DNA from: Fistulifera solaris
Lineage: Eukaryota > Bacillariophyta > Bacillariophyceae > Naviculales > Stauroneidaceae
Direction of reading: 5' to 3'
Assembly: GCA_030295235.1 (NCBI GenBank)
Contig: AP026139.1
Span: 496,001-560,000 of the forward strand
DNA length: 64,000 bases
How positions within the stretch are numbered: the stretch's first letter is position 1; each line of letters opens with the position of its first letter. The notes under the pieces were generated by a model that searched no databases, had not been told where the DNA came from, and saw nothing but the letters and a program-made list of their open reading frames with translations. A program made the position numbers and the translations under genes. Shown here piece by piece: positions 32,118 to 43,298 of the stretch.

Positions 32118-33946
32118 TCAGCGACTATTCCTTCGGGCGAGTCGCTGATTCCTTGTAGCAGCAGAAGAATAATTCAAAATTTCATCTTGTTCCGATAGCA
32201 TTGATTGCTTCTCGTTGTCAAAATTGTGATGCCCCAGACTTATCAAAGAAATCGCGTCTTCCGAGCTGGATGACTTGCTCACGTACTCGGTCTGATGGGC
32301 CCATGATGGTGCCGTGCCATTCAAACAAAATATCAAATACAAAAGAACGACTACACCGAGGTACAAGCCGAGCAGTAACAAACCAAACACTTCCAACTGC
32401 GCTATCAAATACCAGTTGACCGCCATGCCGAGACATGGTATCAATGGCACCCAGGGTGTTTGAAAGTAATGACTGTCGGGAAAGGGTGCGCTGCTCGAGA
32501 CGTTGCCACTTTGGTTACAATGCAGTAGAGTGCCGCCAAATTGCGTTGATGCCGGGCATTGGAATGTCATGTACACGAGTGTCAGAGCTGCCGACAAGGC
32601 CGTGAACACGGCCAGGGCGGTTTGCACGACCCACCATGTTTCGTGTGAAACCAAAATGGCGGTCAAAAAACACAAGACATTGTATCCGATTAGATACCGT
32701 TCCAGTAACCCTGGATCACTCGGGGTGATTCTCGTCGTAATACTACTAAACTGGCATCCGTGAGCGAAAATGCTACCAAAATTCCGGCCGAAATCAGATC
32801 ATTCAAATAGGTGAAGGGCACAAAGGCCGCCAACAAGGTCATGGCAGTTCCTTGAATGAAAGTACCCATTACTAGATTTCCGTGGACATCCGTTTGAGCA
32901 AAGATGGCGGGCAACAATCCATCTTGTGCCATACCGTAGGTCAAACGAGGTTGTGCCAATAAGGAAATCAAGACCACGACAGGTAGAGTAACAATTTCTC
33001 CCCACGCCGCAATTTCGGCTGCCCATTCGACATGACGCGATCGAAAGGCACTGGGGAAACCTGAAGTCGGGGAAATGTCCTGCGGATCTTCCACCATACT
33101 GGTGAGAGCGATAGATGCCGTCACATAGGTTATTGTGACCAACCCAAGTGTTCCTAGCACTGCACGTGGCATATCACGGACGGGATTCTTGGCTTCTCCC
33201 GCCACACAACAGACTTCGTCGTAACCCAGATATCCAAAGAAGCTACTTGTAGCTCCACGCAGTATACCAGCGGTAGGCATTGATGACTGGTGGCTGTTGT
33301 TGTGGGTACGTGTCGTGCTCAACCAAAATCCTCCCACAATCATAAAGAAAACAAGCAGCATCTTCATCATCGTAATGAAGTTGGTGGCCGTCTTCGATTC
33401 TTTCACTCCTTTCACCAACAGCAAAGTCGATAAAGCGGAAATCAACAATGCCGGAACATTCATCCAGCTCGATGATAATGATGATGATGATGATGATGAT
33501 GATTCATTCGGAGCATCCCCCGAAAAAATGACCAAAAGGACTTTATCACCCCATGACCGTGCCACAGCTGCACCCGCGATACCGTATTCCAGAGTGAGAC
33601 AGGCAGCGGCTACGATGGCCGCCAATTGTCCAAAACACACGTACGCATACGCATACGAAGAGCCCGCGGCCGGAATGCGACCACTGAGTTCGGCAAAACA
33701 AACGCCACTACACGTGGCGGCGAGGCCCGATACCGCAAAACTACACCATGTCCACGTCCCCGCATATTGAGCGGCAATTTGACCCGTCAATACAAAGATA
33801 CCACTGCCGACAGTCCCTCCGACACCAATGCCCAGTAAATCCCACACTGTTAAATGCCGATGCAGTTGTTGCTGCTCGTTCTGGTCGTGCTGATAGACGG
33901 CGTGCAATGGTTTTCGAATCCACGGTGAATTGGGTGAAATTGACAT
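32118..33946 (-). CDS. Cationic amino acid transporter (APC superfamily, SLC7/CAT-like)
   Basis: The protein has about twelve to fourteen membrane segments. The start of helix 1 is LLGIGVGGTVGSGIFVLTGQ, the APC substrate-binding GxGxGIF motif. Next come CFAELSGRIPAAGSSYAYAY, SFFGYLGYDEVCCVAGEAKN (CAT-type consensus F[FY]xYxGFDxxxxxxEExxNP) and PRLTYGMAQDGLLPAIFAQ. One missing base in the C run at about 32722-32725 moves the frame to DPGLLERYLIGYNVLCFL and the last helices, including TPWVPLIPCLGMAVNWYLIA. A Ser run in one loop is coded by a GAT/ATC repeat (33471-33503). Likely plasma membrane uptake of basic amino acids (inference). About 609 residues. Confidence 0.9.
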
Positions 33947-34281
33947 TCGAAATAAGATTCGCTATGGGCTTTTGGAAGAAAGTAGATCGTTGTGTTCATG
34001 ACGAATGTTATTGAAAAACAAATAGGAGTAAGAAGAGAAAATAATTAGCAATGCATGTTGCCGTGTTTGACGCACTATCAATCCACGTCTGTCTGTGCGA
34101 CAGTGTCGTTTTACTATAAGGTCAAATGTAGGCGCCCTTTCCTCACGATTGAACGAATCTTTAGTCCCGGAAAAGTTCGACTGCCCTTCCAGAGTTTCAT
34201 TCGATAAAAAAAAAAGATACGTTACGGCAATTGAAATCCATACAACTCTCATGTTACCAAATTATTTATCATTCTATGGGC
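33947..34281. other. Intergenic region upstream of transporter
   Basis: 335 bases between two minus-strand genes, likely the transporter promoter and TFB2 3' region. Nothing else seen. Confidence 0.35.
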
Positions 34282-35834
34282 TTATCGGTTCGAAGAGGCT
34301 CGAGTTCGCCATTGACGAGCGAACTTTTGCACTTTTTCGGCTTGAGCGTAGTCGACGAAAATCAAGGAGCGTTTCTCGGAACTCCACGCGTGTGCTCCCT
34401 TGGATTGGGAAAATTGAACCACGGCAGAAAATTCACCCTCCATAAGACATTGGTGCTGATAGACTTCGGTCAGTCGGACACGGGATCGTTCCCGGTCCCA
34501 TAACCAGATTTGGTCCACGACATTGGCCGGGATGGGACTACTGAAGGCGCTCCCCACATTGACCACATTACTAGCGGATCGCAAATTGGGATGGGAATGC
34601 TTTTCCAAGAAACGCAAGATTTGTCGGGCCTGTATACCCAGATTGAAGGCAGATGTGACGGAATCGCGGGTCATGTGCATAATCACAATATTGGGTAAGC
34701 GGCGGATGGTGCCCACGTCACAAAACAGACCCAACATGGCCAAGTGCAAGGGACTGGTCGTGTAGGCGCAGACTTGAAAGTTTGTTTGTACAATAATGGC
34801 TAAATGTGAACTTTCTTTGGGGCGCGGATCGGCTAAAGCAGCATCGAGCGCCTTGGTTGAGAGGGAAAAGAGCGATGACGATGCACTATCCGTTTCGTCG
34901 TTGTCAACAATCTGCAAAGCAATACGAGTCGGATAAAAGACCGTCGCCTTGCCAATTTTGCGTGTATACAGTAGTCCAAACAATGCCAAGTGCTTGACCA
35001 TGGTCCGAGAATCTTTGTTCAAAGCGCTGGCCAAGTAAGGTTCGCCGACACGGGCAAAAGATAGGCATATCAGCAATAAGAGAGCTTCGCGGACAAGATT
35101 TTGGCCGTTGTCTTGCTTTTGTAAGGATTTTAGGTACTGCACGAGAAAGTGCCACACTTGTTGGTGGTTGTCTTGCAGCATGAAATCGTAGCCAGTCTGT
35201 GTGATGACGAGGGGGCATCGTCCTCGGGTCCATTAAAATCGGGATCGGGTTGCATCAAACCCGTCTGCAACAAGAAATGGACGACAGCAGCGGGAGGTTC
35301 TTCTCGTCCCGTACTTCCTACCAGAAAATGCAGCACATCATCCCAAACATGTTGCGTGTAACGTTCTAAATCTTCCATCGTCACTGATTTGTGTGATTCT
35401 GCCGCTTCTTCCTCGAGCGCTTTCAATTGAATGGGTTGTAATGAATTCCACGGAGCCGTACTTAAACAGCGCATTGATTCTTGTAAACCTTTCAGAAATT
35501 GTGGTGTCATTCGCATTAGTTTTCCTTCCAGATCCGAGGAAACTAGTTGCTCCGAGAGTATACCCCATTCGTACAATTCGAGAAAGATAGTATCCTGCTG
35601 TTTGGGTTTCAAGGCCGTCCATACTTGAACTCCGACCGCCGGAAATTCTCCCGCACAACACGCAAGCCTCACGACCACTTGTTGTGTCACCAAACTGAGT
35701 TGTTGCAACACGGCTCGACAAACAAATCGACCACGCTTTTCTTCTTCGTACAATCCGATTAACACGTCCTTGGGGAGAACATAACGTAGAAAATCCATCA
35801 CTCCCACCGTCGCGCGGCGTCCATCTTTGGGCAT
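34282..35834 (-). CDS. TFB2: TFIIH subunit p52 (TFB2/GTF2H4)
   Basis: Core TFIIH subunit that holds and stimulates the XPB helicase in transcription initiation and nucleotide excision repair. It begins MDFLRYVLPKDVLIGLYEEE-like, then CRAVLQQLSLVTQQVVVRL, and in the next frame VITQTGYDFMLQDNHQQVWH, LLICLSFARVGEPYLASALN, FYPTRIALQIV, IIVQTNFQVCAYTTSPLHLA, FNLGIQARQILRFLEKHSHP and VVDQIWLWDRERSRV, all in TFB2 order. The single change of frame (C run at 35211-35215, one missing C) restores a full-length protein of about 517 residues. No intron. Confidence 0.94.
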
Positions 35835-36063
35835 TCTTGCTTTTGTATTGATGTATTCACAAAAAAAGAGAAATAGATGAATAAATCAACAAATAATGAA
35901 TAGATTGTCAATATATATATTCAGCAAGCGGTGCCTTTTTTTTTCGAACAGGATGAAAGCAAATAAAAGAAGATAGCTCACGTCGTCTGTCGTCTCCGGA
36001 TTCCGGATCTCCTCCATCGTTCGGACAAATGACGGACTGCGCCCTGAAACAAATAAATAGTTC

Positions 36064-36394
36064 TAGACCTCTGTCCGTTCTCCGTTTAACAGGGAATTCC
36101 CAACTGGGATCCCAGTTCAATTCCCTTCCTCGTTCATTTTCCCAATTCCCTGTTTAACAGGGAATGAGTGGTGGACGTCTGACCGGCAATCAGAGACCTT
36201 TATTCCTTTGTTTGCGCGGTAAATCAACAGAAAATCTCTAATCTAAAGCGTTAAGGATTAGGGACTGACTACCATATTTCGTAAACGGGACTCATTAATG
36301 CGAACAGGGAATGCTCCCAGTTCACTCCTTGTTCGATCAAAATCCCTGTTCACTCCCTCCCTGTTGGAGTGAACTGGGAACGGACAGAGGTCTA
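36064..36394. mobile_element. Non-autonomous DNA transposon (MITE), hAT-like
   Basis: The ends are perfect 17-bp inverted repeats: TAGACCTCTGTCCGTTC on the left and its reverse complement on the right. They are flanked by the 8-bp direct repeat AATAGTTC (36056-36063 and 36395-36402). An 8-bp target duplication and TIRs starting TA[AG] suggest hAT. The flanking match extends to 12 bp if the outer TIR bases are counted as target, so Mutator-like is possible. 331 bp, with no transposase frame. Inside, CCCAGTTC and AACAGGGA words recur in both orientations. Confidence 0.75.
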
Positions 36395-36566
36395 AATAGT
36401 TCTAGGATTGACTCTATGAAGGATTGTACACGAGGCATTTGCGGTTTCTATTGTGACTTTTGGCTACCGCATGTCTTTTTTTTTCGCGCACCAAAGCGAT
36501 TTTTCCTTTCAAACGAATAATAAATAATAATAACTTCTGCGGTTTCTTCTGATTAATAAAGCCAAC

Positions 36567-37682
36567 ATGGCAACAGATGTGGAAAAACCAGCAAAGCTAG
36601 ATCAGGAGAGATTAGTCCGATCACTGACGGAGCTGTTTGCTGACGAAGAAGGGATTCCGTTGATTGATTACGCATCGACCCTTCATCAATTGTCACAGCG
36701 AGACGATGACTCGTTTCGGTCTTCAGAGGAAACTACCAGTGATTTCGAGGATAGCAATGCCCTAGAATTTATGGATGCACAAGAATTTTGGAAAACCTTT
36801 GCGTTGTTGTTGTCGGTTGATCGAAATCTATCGACAGTCGAACTCGACGCTCTAAAGTCCGAAGTACGTTATCAGCATCAGAGAAATTCCCAAACGAAAC
36901 CCCGTCGAAAGTCTTCCATTCGCCGCCGAAAAGTGTATCGTGCCGAGGGAGAGGTAGAAGTTAACGCGGACGCCTTGGTGGCTCCGGTAACCACAACAAC
37001 AACAACAACGACTCGGCTACGCGTTCGAAAAATTTCGAAATCAAAAGATGGGGATTCTAATGACAGTCCGGTGACTTCCAGAGGGCGTAGTCCCAGTAGT
37101 TCGACTAGAAGAAATAGTTTACCAAGACGTGCCAGTAGCAGGCCGCGACGAAATAGTATCAGCGACGTTGAGATACTGAAATGTCCGTCGACTCCCAATG
37201 CTCGTGCCTCGAGTCGATCGAAAGGACGGACACGTCGTTTATCGATTGGGAAATCCCCGCGAAGAATGTACGATACTAATAAAAACAACGAGGGGACAGA
37301 AGACGAAGACGACAACCCTGACCCAGTGCCCGAGAGTCCCAAAATTGGTCAGCTTTACTTGTCCTCGGTCGATGTCGAAAAAATCAAACAGGCCATGGTA
37401 GCGCGTACGGTAAAAGTAACGGACGAGAAACCCTCCCGGCGAGGAAGTTGGTTGGATACTCCCAAAGCTCTCATTGGTATGGCTCTACCAGGAGGTTCGA
37501 AACCATCGTCGCCGAAATCACCCAATGCGTACAAACCACTCGACGATCCGGTCATTAGTTGGGTTCGAGTAGCACCACCATCTACTTCCATTCTGAGAAA
37601 GAAGTCGTCCCCGCGGCGTTCCTCGACTACTTCTCCTGCCGCGACACCCCGACACACTCCCGAAACAATTCGGGTGATTTGA
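36567..37682 (+). CDS. Basic, Ser/Arg-rich protein with many RRxS sites
   Basis: 371 residues, intact. I do not recognise a family. Residues 1-110 are acidic and helical (LVRSLTELFADEEGIPLIDY, FMDAQEFWKTFALLLSVDRN). The rest is strongly basic and disordered, with repeated RRxS-type sites: RRKSS, TRRNSL, RPRRNSI, RRLSI, RRGSW and PRRSS. These are consensus sites for basophilic kinases such as PKA. A Thr run (TTTTTTTT) near residue 145 comes from an ACA repeat. A regulated scaffold is plausible but inferred. Confidence 0.7.
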   Translation: MATDVEKPAKLDQERLVRSLTELFADEEGIPLIDYASTLHQLSQRDDDSFRSSEETTSDFEDSNALEFMDAQEFWKTFALLLSVDRNLSTVELDALKSEVRYQHQRNSQTKPRRKSSIRRRKVYRAEGEVEVNADALVAPVTTTTTTTTRLRVRKISKSKDGDSNDSPVTSRGRSPSSSTRRNSLPRRASSRPRRNSISDVEILKCPSTPNARASSRSKGRTRRLSIGKSPRRMYDTNKNNEGTEDEDDNPDPVPESPKIGQLYLSSVDVEKIKQAMVARTVKVTDEKPSRRGSWLDTPKALIGMALPGGSKPSSPKSPNAYKPLDDPVISWVRVAPPSTSILRKKSSPRRSSTTSPAATPRHTPETIRVI

Positions 37683-38049
37683 CTCCTCATGCGAAACAAT
37701 TGCACGCTATTCCGATGGGGAGCCTGTACTCCTTCAAAAGTGGGTATGATACATAGATTATTACTTTGATACAGTTCTTGTGTCCGAAAAGTGTATTGTA
37801 GGATGAAGAATTGTAGGCGGGAAATGAATTGAATGCGCTGGATTGAGGATATGATTCTTTCATTAATTTGAGGAAAACTAGCTCGCTAGCGTTCAGTCCC
37901 GAGAAAAACGAGAACACGCAAGGGAACGAATGAAGCTCAGTCACGAGTCAACGAGCGGCGACGGCGCACCTCATTATTTCCAATGGAAAAAACGCTCCAT
38001 TATAAAGAAAATCTCGACTGGCTGCCAGTTCGCCTCCTCCACAGAACGA
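37683..38049. other. Intergenic region before Mini-III gene
   Basis: About 370 bases with no credible gene. An in-frame ATG at 37930 could extend the downstream protein by 40 residues, but the hydrophobic signal starts only after 38050. Confidence 0.35.
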
Positions 38050-38701
38050 ATGATGAAGAACGAAACCAAGTATATCAGCAGACTACTTGTTGTCTTGATA
38101 CTATATGCAGCACAGATAAGGGGCTGGACGATAATTCACACGAAGAAGCGACCAGAACGCAGGGTTGCCCGCTGTACTTTAAAAATTTCGAATTCCGATG
38201 ACAGCATTGACAGCCTCCACAATTTACACAAATTACTTTCACCTTCCGACAAATGTCAAGTGGATCAAATGAGCTCTACAGATCTAGCCTATGTTGGAGA
38301 TGCCGTATATGAATTACTGATTCGAACTACAAAAGTTTGGCCTTCCAAACGGACATCGGATTTGCAAAGTCAAGTCGTATCGATTGTGAGAGGTACGTAT
38401 CTAGAGTGATTTCCTGGATGTCTCTTTGTATGTCTGATTAAATGTTCCTCGATTAGCCGAGCATCAGGCTTTATTGCTCAAATCTCTCAAGGAAAGCTTT
38501 GTGCTCACCGACAAAGAACATCAAATACTCAATCGAGGCCGCAATAGTGTCTCGAAAAGCAATCGCCGCGATCCGGTGGCCTATCAAGATGCAACAGCGT
38601 TAGAAGCATTAATAGGCTACTTGTATATAACAGATACACCAAGGTGCAGTCAACTTCTCGAGTGGATTCACAATACGATCGATTCGAATGAGCTTTCGTG
38701 A
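38050..38701 (+). CDS. Mini-ribonuclease III-like protein, organelle-targeted, one intron
   Basis: Mini-III is an RNase III domain lacking a dsRNA-binding domain; in plastids and bacteria it trims 23S rRNA ends. I prefer ATG 38050 because it directly precedes a signal-like helix (SRLLVVLILYAAQIRGW). Then come SSTDLAYVGDAVYELLIRTT, with the catalytic Asp context, and, across a 64-bp intron (38393-38456, GTACGT...GATTAG), AEHQALLLKSLKESFVLTDK, RGRNSVSKSNRRDPVAYQDA and TALEALIGYLYI, with the second acidic site. The frame is exact over the junction. Plastid location is likely but inferred. Confidence 0.86.
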
Positions 38702-38729
38702 ATAAAAATGGTTATTCGATTTTGTGTTT

Positions 38730-39608
38730 CTAATTTTCTACTGTGGCTCTCCAAACCAAAGCCAAATAAAGACCTAGCGCTTGAAACGCAAACGCGACCA
38801 ACCAAAACTGTACCCCCACACATCGAGGATGGCAGCAGCGAAATAATTTGCTACAGGCCACGGCATCACTTCCATCGGCCGTCCGAGTAATCAAGTCGTC
38901 GTAAATATCTCGAACTGCATAATAACCGATGTATACACCGTAGAACAATGTGATATACTCCAAGAATGGATCAAACACGAACCACTCGATGAAGACCGCG
39001 ACGGCATTAAGCGCCGAAAATCCTAGCGAAATCATGACCATCATGGAGTTTGGCTTGTAACTAGATTGCATTGCGGTTAGAAAAATGAAAATATGAGGTC
39101 AGTTCTATCAAAAAAAAAGAATTGCTCACGTACCACAGAGAGAATAAAAGGGCACCCGTGATCATACCAGCGACCACTGTCGCACCGATTCGATTGCCAC
39201 TCATGGCAACAAACGCGCCACCCCAAAAGGCGCTTCCTACGTATCCCGCTGGAATGACTAAACATTGACATCCACCTCTATATTTCGTGACCCCACCTTC
39301 ATTCTGGTCTGAGTTTGAGAGAAAGTATATGGTAGAGTGAGATGACCAAAAAGTAGAATCGGCAAATTAGAGCGCGTCATCGTCATGCCAACCAACGTAC
39401 ACACTTCAATGGCGTCGAGCTTCCCTCCAGTCAATACACAAGCACTGGTGTGTCCAAATTCGTGAACAAATACACTCAGTACATTCATCGGTTTCATCAG
39501 AAAGGTTCGAAACAGTAGAGCAAAAACAATGACGTAGATTCCGTAAAAGATGAGAAAGAGTCTCTCTTCATCGCCGCAACAATTTTCGAGTTCCCAATCG
39601 ATGTTCAT
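38730..39608 (-). CDS. M50B-like membrane peptidase, three exons
   Basis: Exon 1 (39401-39608) has a membrane helix (IFYGIYVIVFALLFRTFL) and VFVHEFGHTSACVLTGGKLD, where HEFGH is the zinc HExxH site. Intron 39258-39400 (GTACGT...TTTAG) joins FIPAGYVGSAFWGG and AGMITGALLFSLW in exon 2 (39134-39257). Intron 39061-39133 (GTACGT...ATCTAG) joins exon 3 (38730-39060): PNSMMVMISLGFSALNAVAV, YITLFYGVYIGYYAVRDIYD and a last helix. GYVGSAFWGG matches the GYLGSxxWG element of M50B-like proteins. 220 residues, several membrane spans. All phases agree. The substrate is unknown; an upstream exon cannot be excluded. Confidence 0.82.
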
Positions 39609-40260
39609 TTTGGTGATTTGCGGAGGGAGAGGGGGGGAGGAACTGGTAGTGAGTGAATGAACTGAAATAAATAATGAGATCTCCGACCGTATTTTGTTCG
39701 AAAAAGGTGAGAGTGATGCCGACCCAACCGGCTAAAAAGAACTCGTTGATGTTGTCGTCGAAGGATTTCGAATGTGTGCGACCCGTCAACTCCGCGACAC
39801 CCGGACTGAGTCGCGAGGACGAGTCCCGCCAGTTGTATTTTTTCTAACAATTAGGTCATTGTCTCGGGAACGGTCATAGTGTGATGTCGGGATGGATAGT
39901 TTACTCAGTGTCACTTTGTACTTTCCCAATCTCATGCCCTTTATGTGTCATACGACTTTCATTTAAACATTCCTACCGATGCGACTGTTGGTGGATTCTT
40001 CATGTTTTGCATTACGCCTGCATTCCCGAACAAGAGGTCACCGTTCCATTCAGAATTATCGTGGCCCCCCGTCCCCACGGCAAGCCCTACGGACTAACTA
40101 TCGCCAAACGCAGAGCGAACCCGCGGAATTTTTTGGCCGCCTCATCGTATTATTTTGTTAAGTTGGACATCCAATAACGTTACCCTCGTTGTTGCACGAA
40201 AATAGTATATTCGAAGTAATCAGCATATAATAGCCAGCACTCATCATTATTGACTCACAA
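39609..40260. promoter_or_regulatory. Divergent intergenic region
   Basis: 652 bases between the M50B-like gene (minus) and the coiled-coil gene (plus). Several short frames (for example 39881-40177 plus) lack coding character. Both promoters should be here. Confidence 0.35.
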
Positions 40261-40896
40261 TGAATCGTTCGTTCCGCAAAACATTTCGAAAAAAGCCCAA
40301 AGCCAAAGCTCCGGTATGGGAAGAAGCACTGGCGAATCTTAATGCGCTCCTTCAGAAACATCCGAGCGAGGGAAGAAAAAATGAATGGTTTGGTATCCGC
40401 ATTGATTGAACTCCAACAAGAGTACCGTGCCTCCGTGGCGCACTGTGAGAGATTACAACACAAAGTAGCAGAGCTAAAAAGAGAAGTAGAACAGAAAGAC
40501 CAACTGTTACAAGAACGTTCCTTGCAAATTGAGGCGGCGCACTTTCGCATCTCGGGGCTGACCTATCTTGAGCGCACCGAACGAGTCGTCGTCGAGAATG
40601 AGGAAGAAGAAAAGAAACCGGATGAAGAGGAGCACTTGAATGACGACAATCGACACAGGAAAGACAAAAAGATAGGCCGACGTCCTGAAGTGGAAGACAA
40701 AATTATACGAGAAGATAGAGTAAGGAATGATCCTTCGAATCCAGCCGTACGAAAGATGGAAGAATGTTGGAAACCTGCGTATTTTGGAAACCCTGCGGAA
40801 CAGAATAATCAAACAATGGGATGTTCTCACTCACCACCAAGTTCCGTGCAGGATATGGGGCATGCAATTGACATGGTGGAAACACTGGAAATTTAA
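40261..40896 (+). CDS. Small coiled-coil protein sharing a block with the 60.8 kb gene
   Basis: ATG 40261 starts a very basic leader (RKTFRKKPKAKAP) and EALANLNALLQKHPSEG. One base appears lost in the A run at 40376-40381. The frame then reads MNGLVSALIELQQEYRASVA, CERLQHKVAELKREVEQKDQ and LLQERSLQIEAAHFRISGLT YLE, a coiled coil. This block resembles KECEGLKKTI...ETDDLLYQKSCEIEQMEFRI..VTYL in the gene at 60812-62717. The rest is acidic then disordered. No family known to me. Confidence 0.62.
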
Positions 40897-41598
40897 CAAT
40901 GTCACGTGTCATCAATGGATTGATTGATTTGAAGAGGCACATCATTCTGTTGGAAAAGTCATGTGTTTTGTTCGAGTGCAACAGTCTGGGAGGCACCTTG
41001 GGTGAGTCCTCTTGTTATTGTTGGAAATTCTAGTAAATTTCAGCAATACGGACAAACGACGCCGCAACTTTGCCTTTTTACCGCGTCGCCATGATAGAAA
41101 GAGCGCATTGCCTTAAAGTGGGTTCGATATTCTTAGGAGATAGCACAATGTGCGTTCTGCCTTGTGCCAATGTTCATATCTCTAGCGCAAATAATATCTT
41201 CATTCGTTAAAGGGTTGAAACGAGAGAAGGAATAGGTCTACTCCGCATGGATGAAAAGGTCGAGTGAACTATTAAATTCAACTAGCGTTTATGAGATTAT
41301 GAGCTGTATAGTCTATGTTTCACAATTCGTGACCGATCAGCATAGCAGTAAATCACGAAGCGTCTGTACTACGTTCACATGATGGCGATAACGCTAATCA
41401 TCATCGAGAATAACGATGAATGGGGCGAGTTTATTATTTCGTAAAAGATGCGCGACGCACAAAAACGAGTGGAAGCGACGCAACACGCAACCATAAAAGA
41501 CAAGAATACTGTTAACAAGACAAGCATCGTTGTTCAAACTAGTCTCTCAAGATCTCTTATTTTACCAGCTTCATACAAATCATCATTCTTGAGCCAGC
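40897..41598. other. Intergenic region before CCT6
   Basis: About 700 bases without credible genes, repeats or RNA genes. It includes the CCT6 promoter. Confidence 0.35.
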
Positions 41599-43298
41599 AT
41601 GACAAGTTCTTTGCAAGAAATTTCACCCAACGCTGAAATCGTCAGCAAGCAACAAGCCCTCCGCGTCAACACCAATGCGGCCGTAGGACTCATGAATGTC
41701 CTTAAAAGCAATTTAGGACCGACGGGGACTCTCAAATTGTTAGTCGGCGGTGCTGGGCAACTCAAATTGACCAAAGATGGATTAACCCTGCTCAAAGAAA
41801 TGCAAATTCAACACCCAACGGCGGCGATGATTGCCCGGAGTGCGACCGCACAAGACGATATTACCGGGGATGGCACGACGAGCACCGTTCTCTTGACGGG
41901 AGAATTGTTGCGTCTCGCGGAACAGTATGTCGCAGAAGGTCTGCATCCACGGATTTTGACGGATGGTTTGGATCGGGCGCGGGATGCCTGTGCGGACTTT
42001 CTCAAATCGGACTTTCAAGTGGCCTTGGGGAGGATGTCATTCAGAATTCCGATGTACTCATTAGTACAGCACGAACTTCGTTGCAGACAAAATTGGATTT
42101 GGCGTTGGTGGAAAAGGTACGTGTGGCTCGTTGTGAACATGGATCCTTTGCTAAACTCATGTTCTTGTCACTCATCGTGTTCAAGATTGCGCGAGCTGTG
42201 GTAGATGCCATTCAGACGATCTATACCAAAGACGCACCATTAGACTTAAATAGAGTCGAAATCATTACTATGGAACGTCAATCGGCCATGGACAGCCGAT
42301 TTGTGCGAGGCCTTGTCCTCGATCATGGGGGAAGACATCCAGACATGCCCAAGGTACTCAAAAATGTCCACATTATGACTTGCAACATCTCTTTGGAATA
42401 TGAACAGACCGAAACACAAGCAGGTTTTGTCTATTCTACCGCAGAAGAACGAGAAAAGTTGGTCGAGTCAGAACGAAAATGGTTGGATGAGCGTTGTCGG
42501 AAGATTGTGTCATTCAAGCGATCGGTTTGTGGGCCGGACGAAACATTCTGTATTATCAATCAGAAAGGAGTCGATCCCTTGTCGCTCGATATCTTTGCCA
42601 AAGAGGGCATATTGTGCCTTCGTCGAGCGAAGAGACGTAATATGGAACGTCTCACCTTGGCATGTGGAGGATCGCCGATTTTGAGTTTGGAAGATTTGGA
42701 CAAGAAGCAGTTGGGATATGCTGGAAAAGTGTCGGAAGTATCCTATGGCGAGGACAAGTATACATTTGTGGAGGACTGTCCCAACAATGCACAGTCATGC
42801 ACGCTTTTGCTGCAGGGACCGAATGAGCTTACCACGGCGCAAGTGAAAGATGCGGTCAAAGATGGACTCCGCGCTGTCAAGAACACCGTCGAAGACAAGG
42901 CTGTTGTACCGGGAGGCGGGGCATTTGAGATTGCAGCTCATATGTATTTGCACGAGAAAGTTGTACCCGAAACGGCCGGTAAAACGAAACTCGGAGTTCA
43001 AGTATTTGCCGATGCCCTGCTCATTATCCCCAAAACATTGGCAGCGAATGCTGGGTATGATGTTCAAGAGTCGATACTGAAATTGAAAGATGAACGAAAA
43101 GCGACTGGTATGGCTATTGGCATGAATTGTAGGACGGGAGAGCCAATGCTGCCCGAGACCGAGGGAGTATGGGACAATGTTCGAGTCAAGCGTCAGTCTA
43201 TTTACTTGTCGACTGTTCTCGCCAATCAACTACTCTTGGTTGATGAAGTCATGCGTGCGGGGAAGCAAATGGGAAAACCGAAACCAGAAGACATGTGA
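41599..43298 (+). CDS. CCT6: Chaperonin CCT/TRiC subunit zeta, one intron
   Basis: ATP-driven cytosolic chaperonin subunit that folds actin and tubulin. Conserved stretches: NTNAAVGLMNVLKSNLGPTG, TKDGLTLLKEMQIQHP, the ATPase loop DDITGDGTTSTVLLTGELL, VRGLVLDHGGRHPDM, AKRRNMERLTLACGG, VKDGLRAVKNTVEDKAVVPG and the C-terminal LLVDEVMRAG. Two corrections are needed. One G is missing in the run at 42027-42030 (GEDVIQNSDVL follows). An intron at 42117-42185 (GTACGT...TTCAAG, 69 bp, no stop, multiple of three) must go, so that LALVEK joins IARAVVDAIQTIY as in other CCT6 proteins. Otherwise full length. Confidence 0.96.

Noticed and set aside
39881-40177. 98-codon plus-strand frame
   Set aside because: Composition is Cys- and Tyr-rich without domain features, and it lies in the divergent promoter region of two supported genes.
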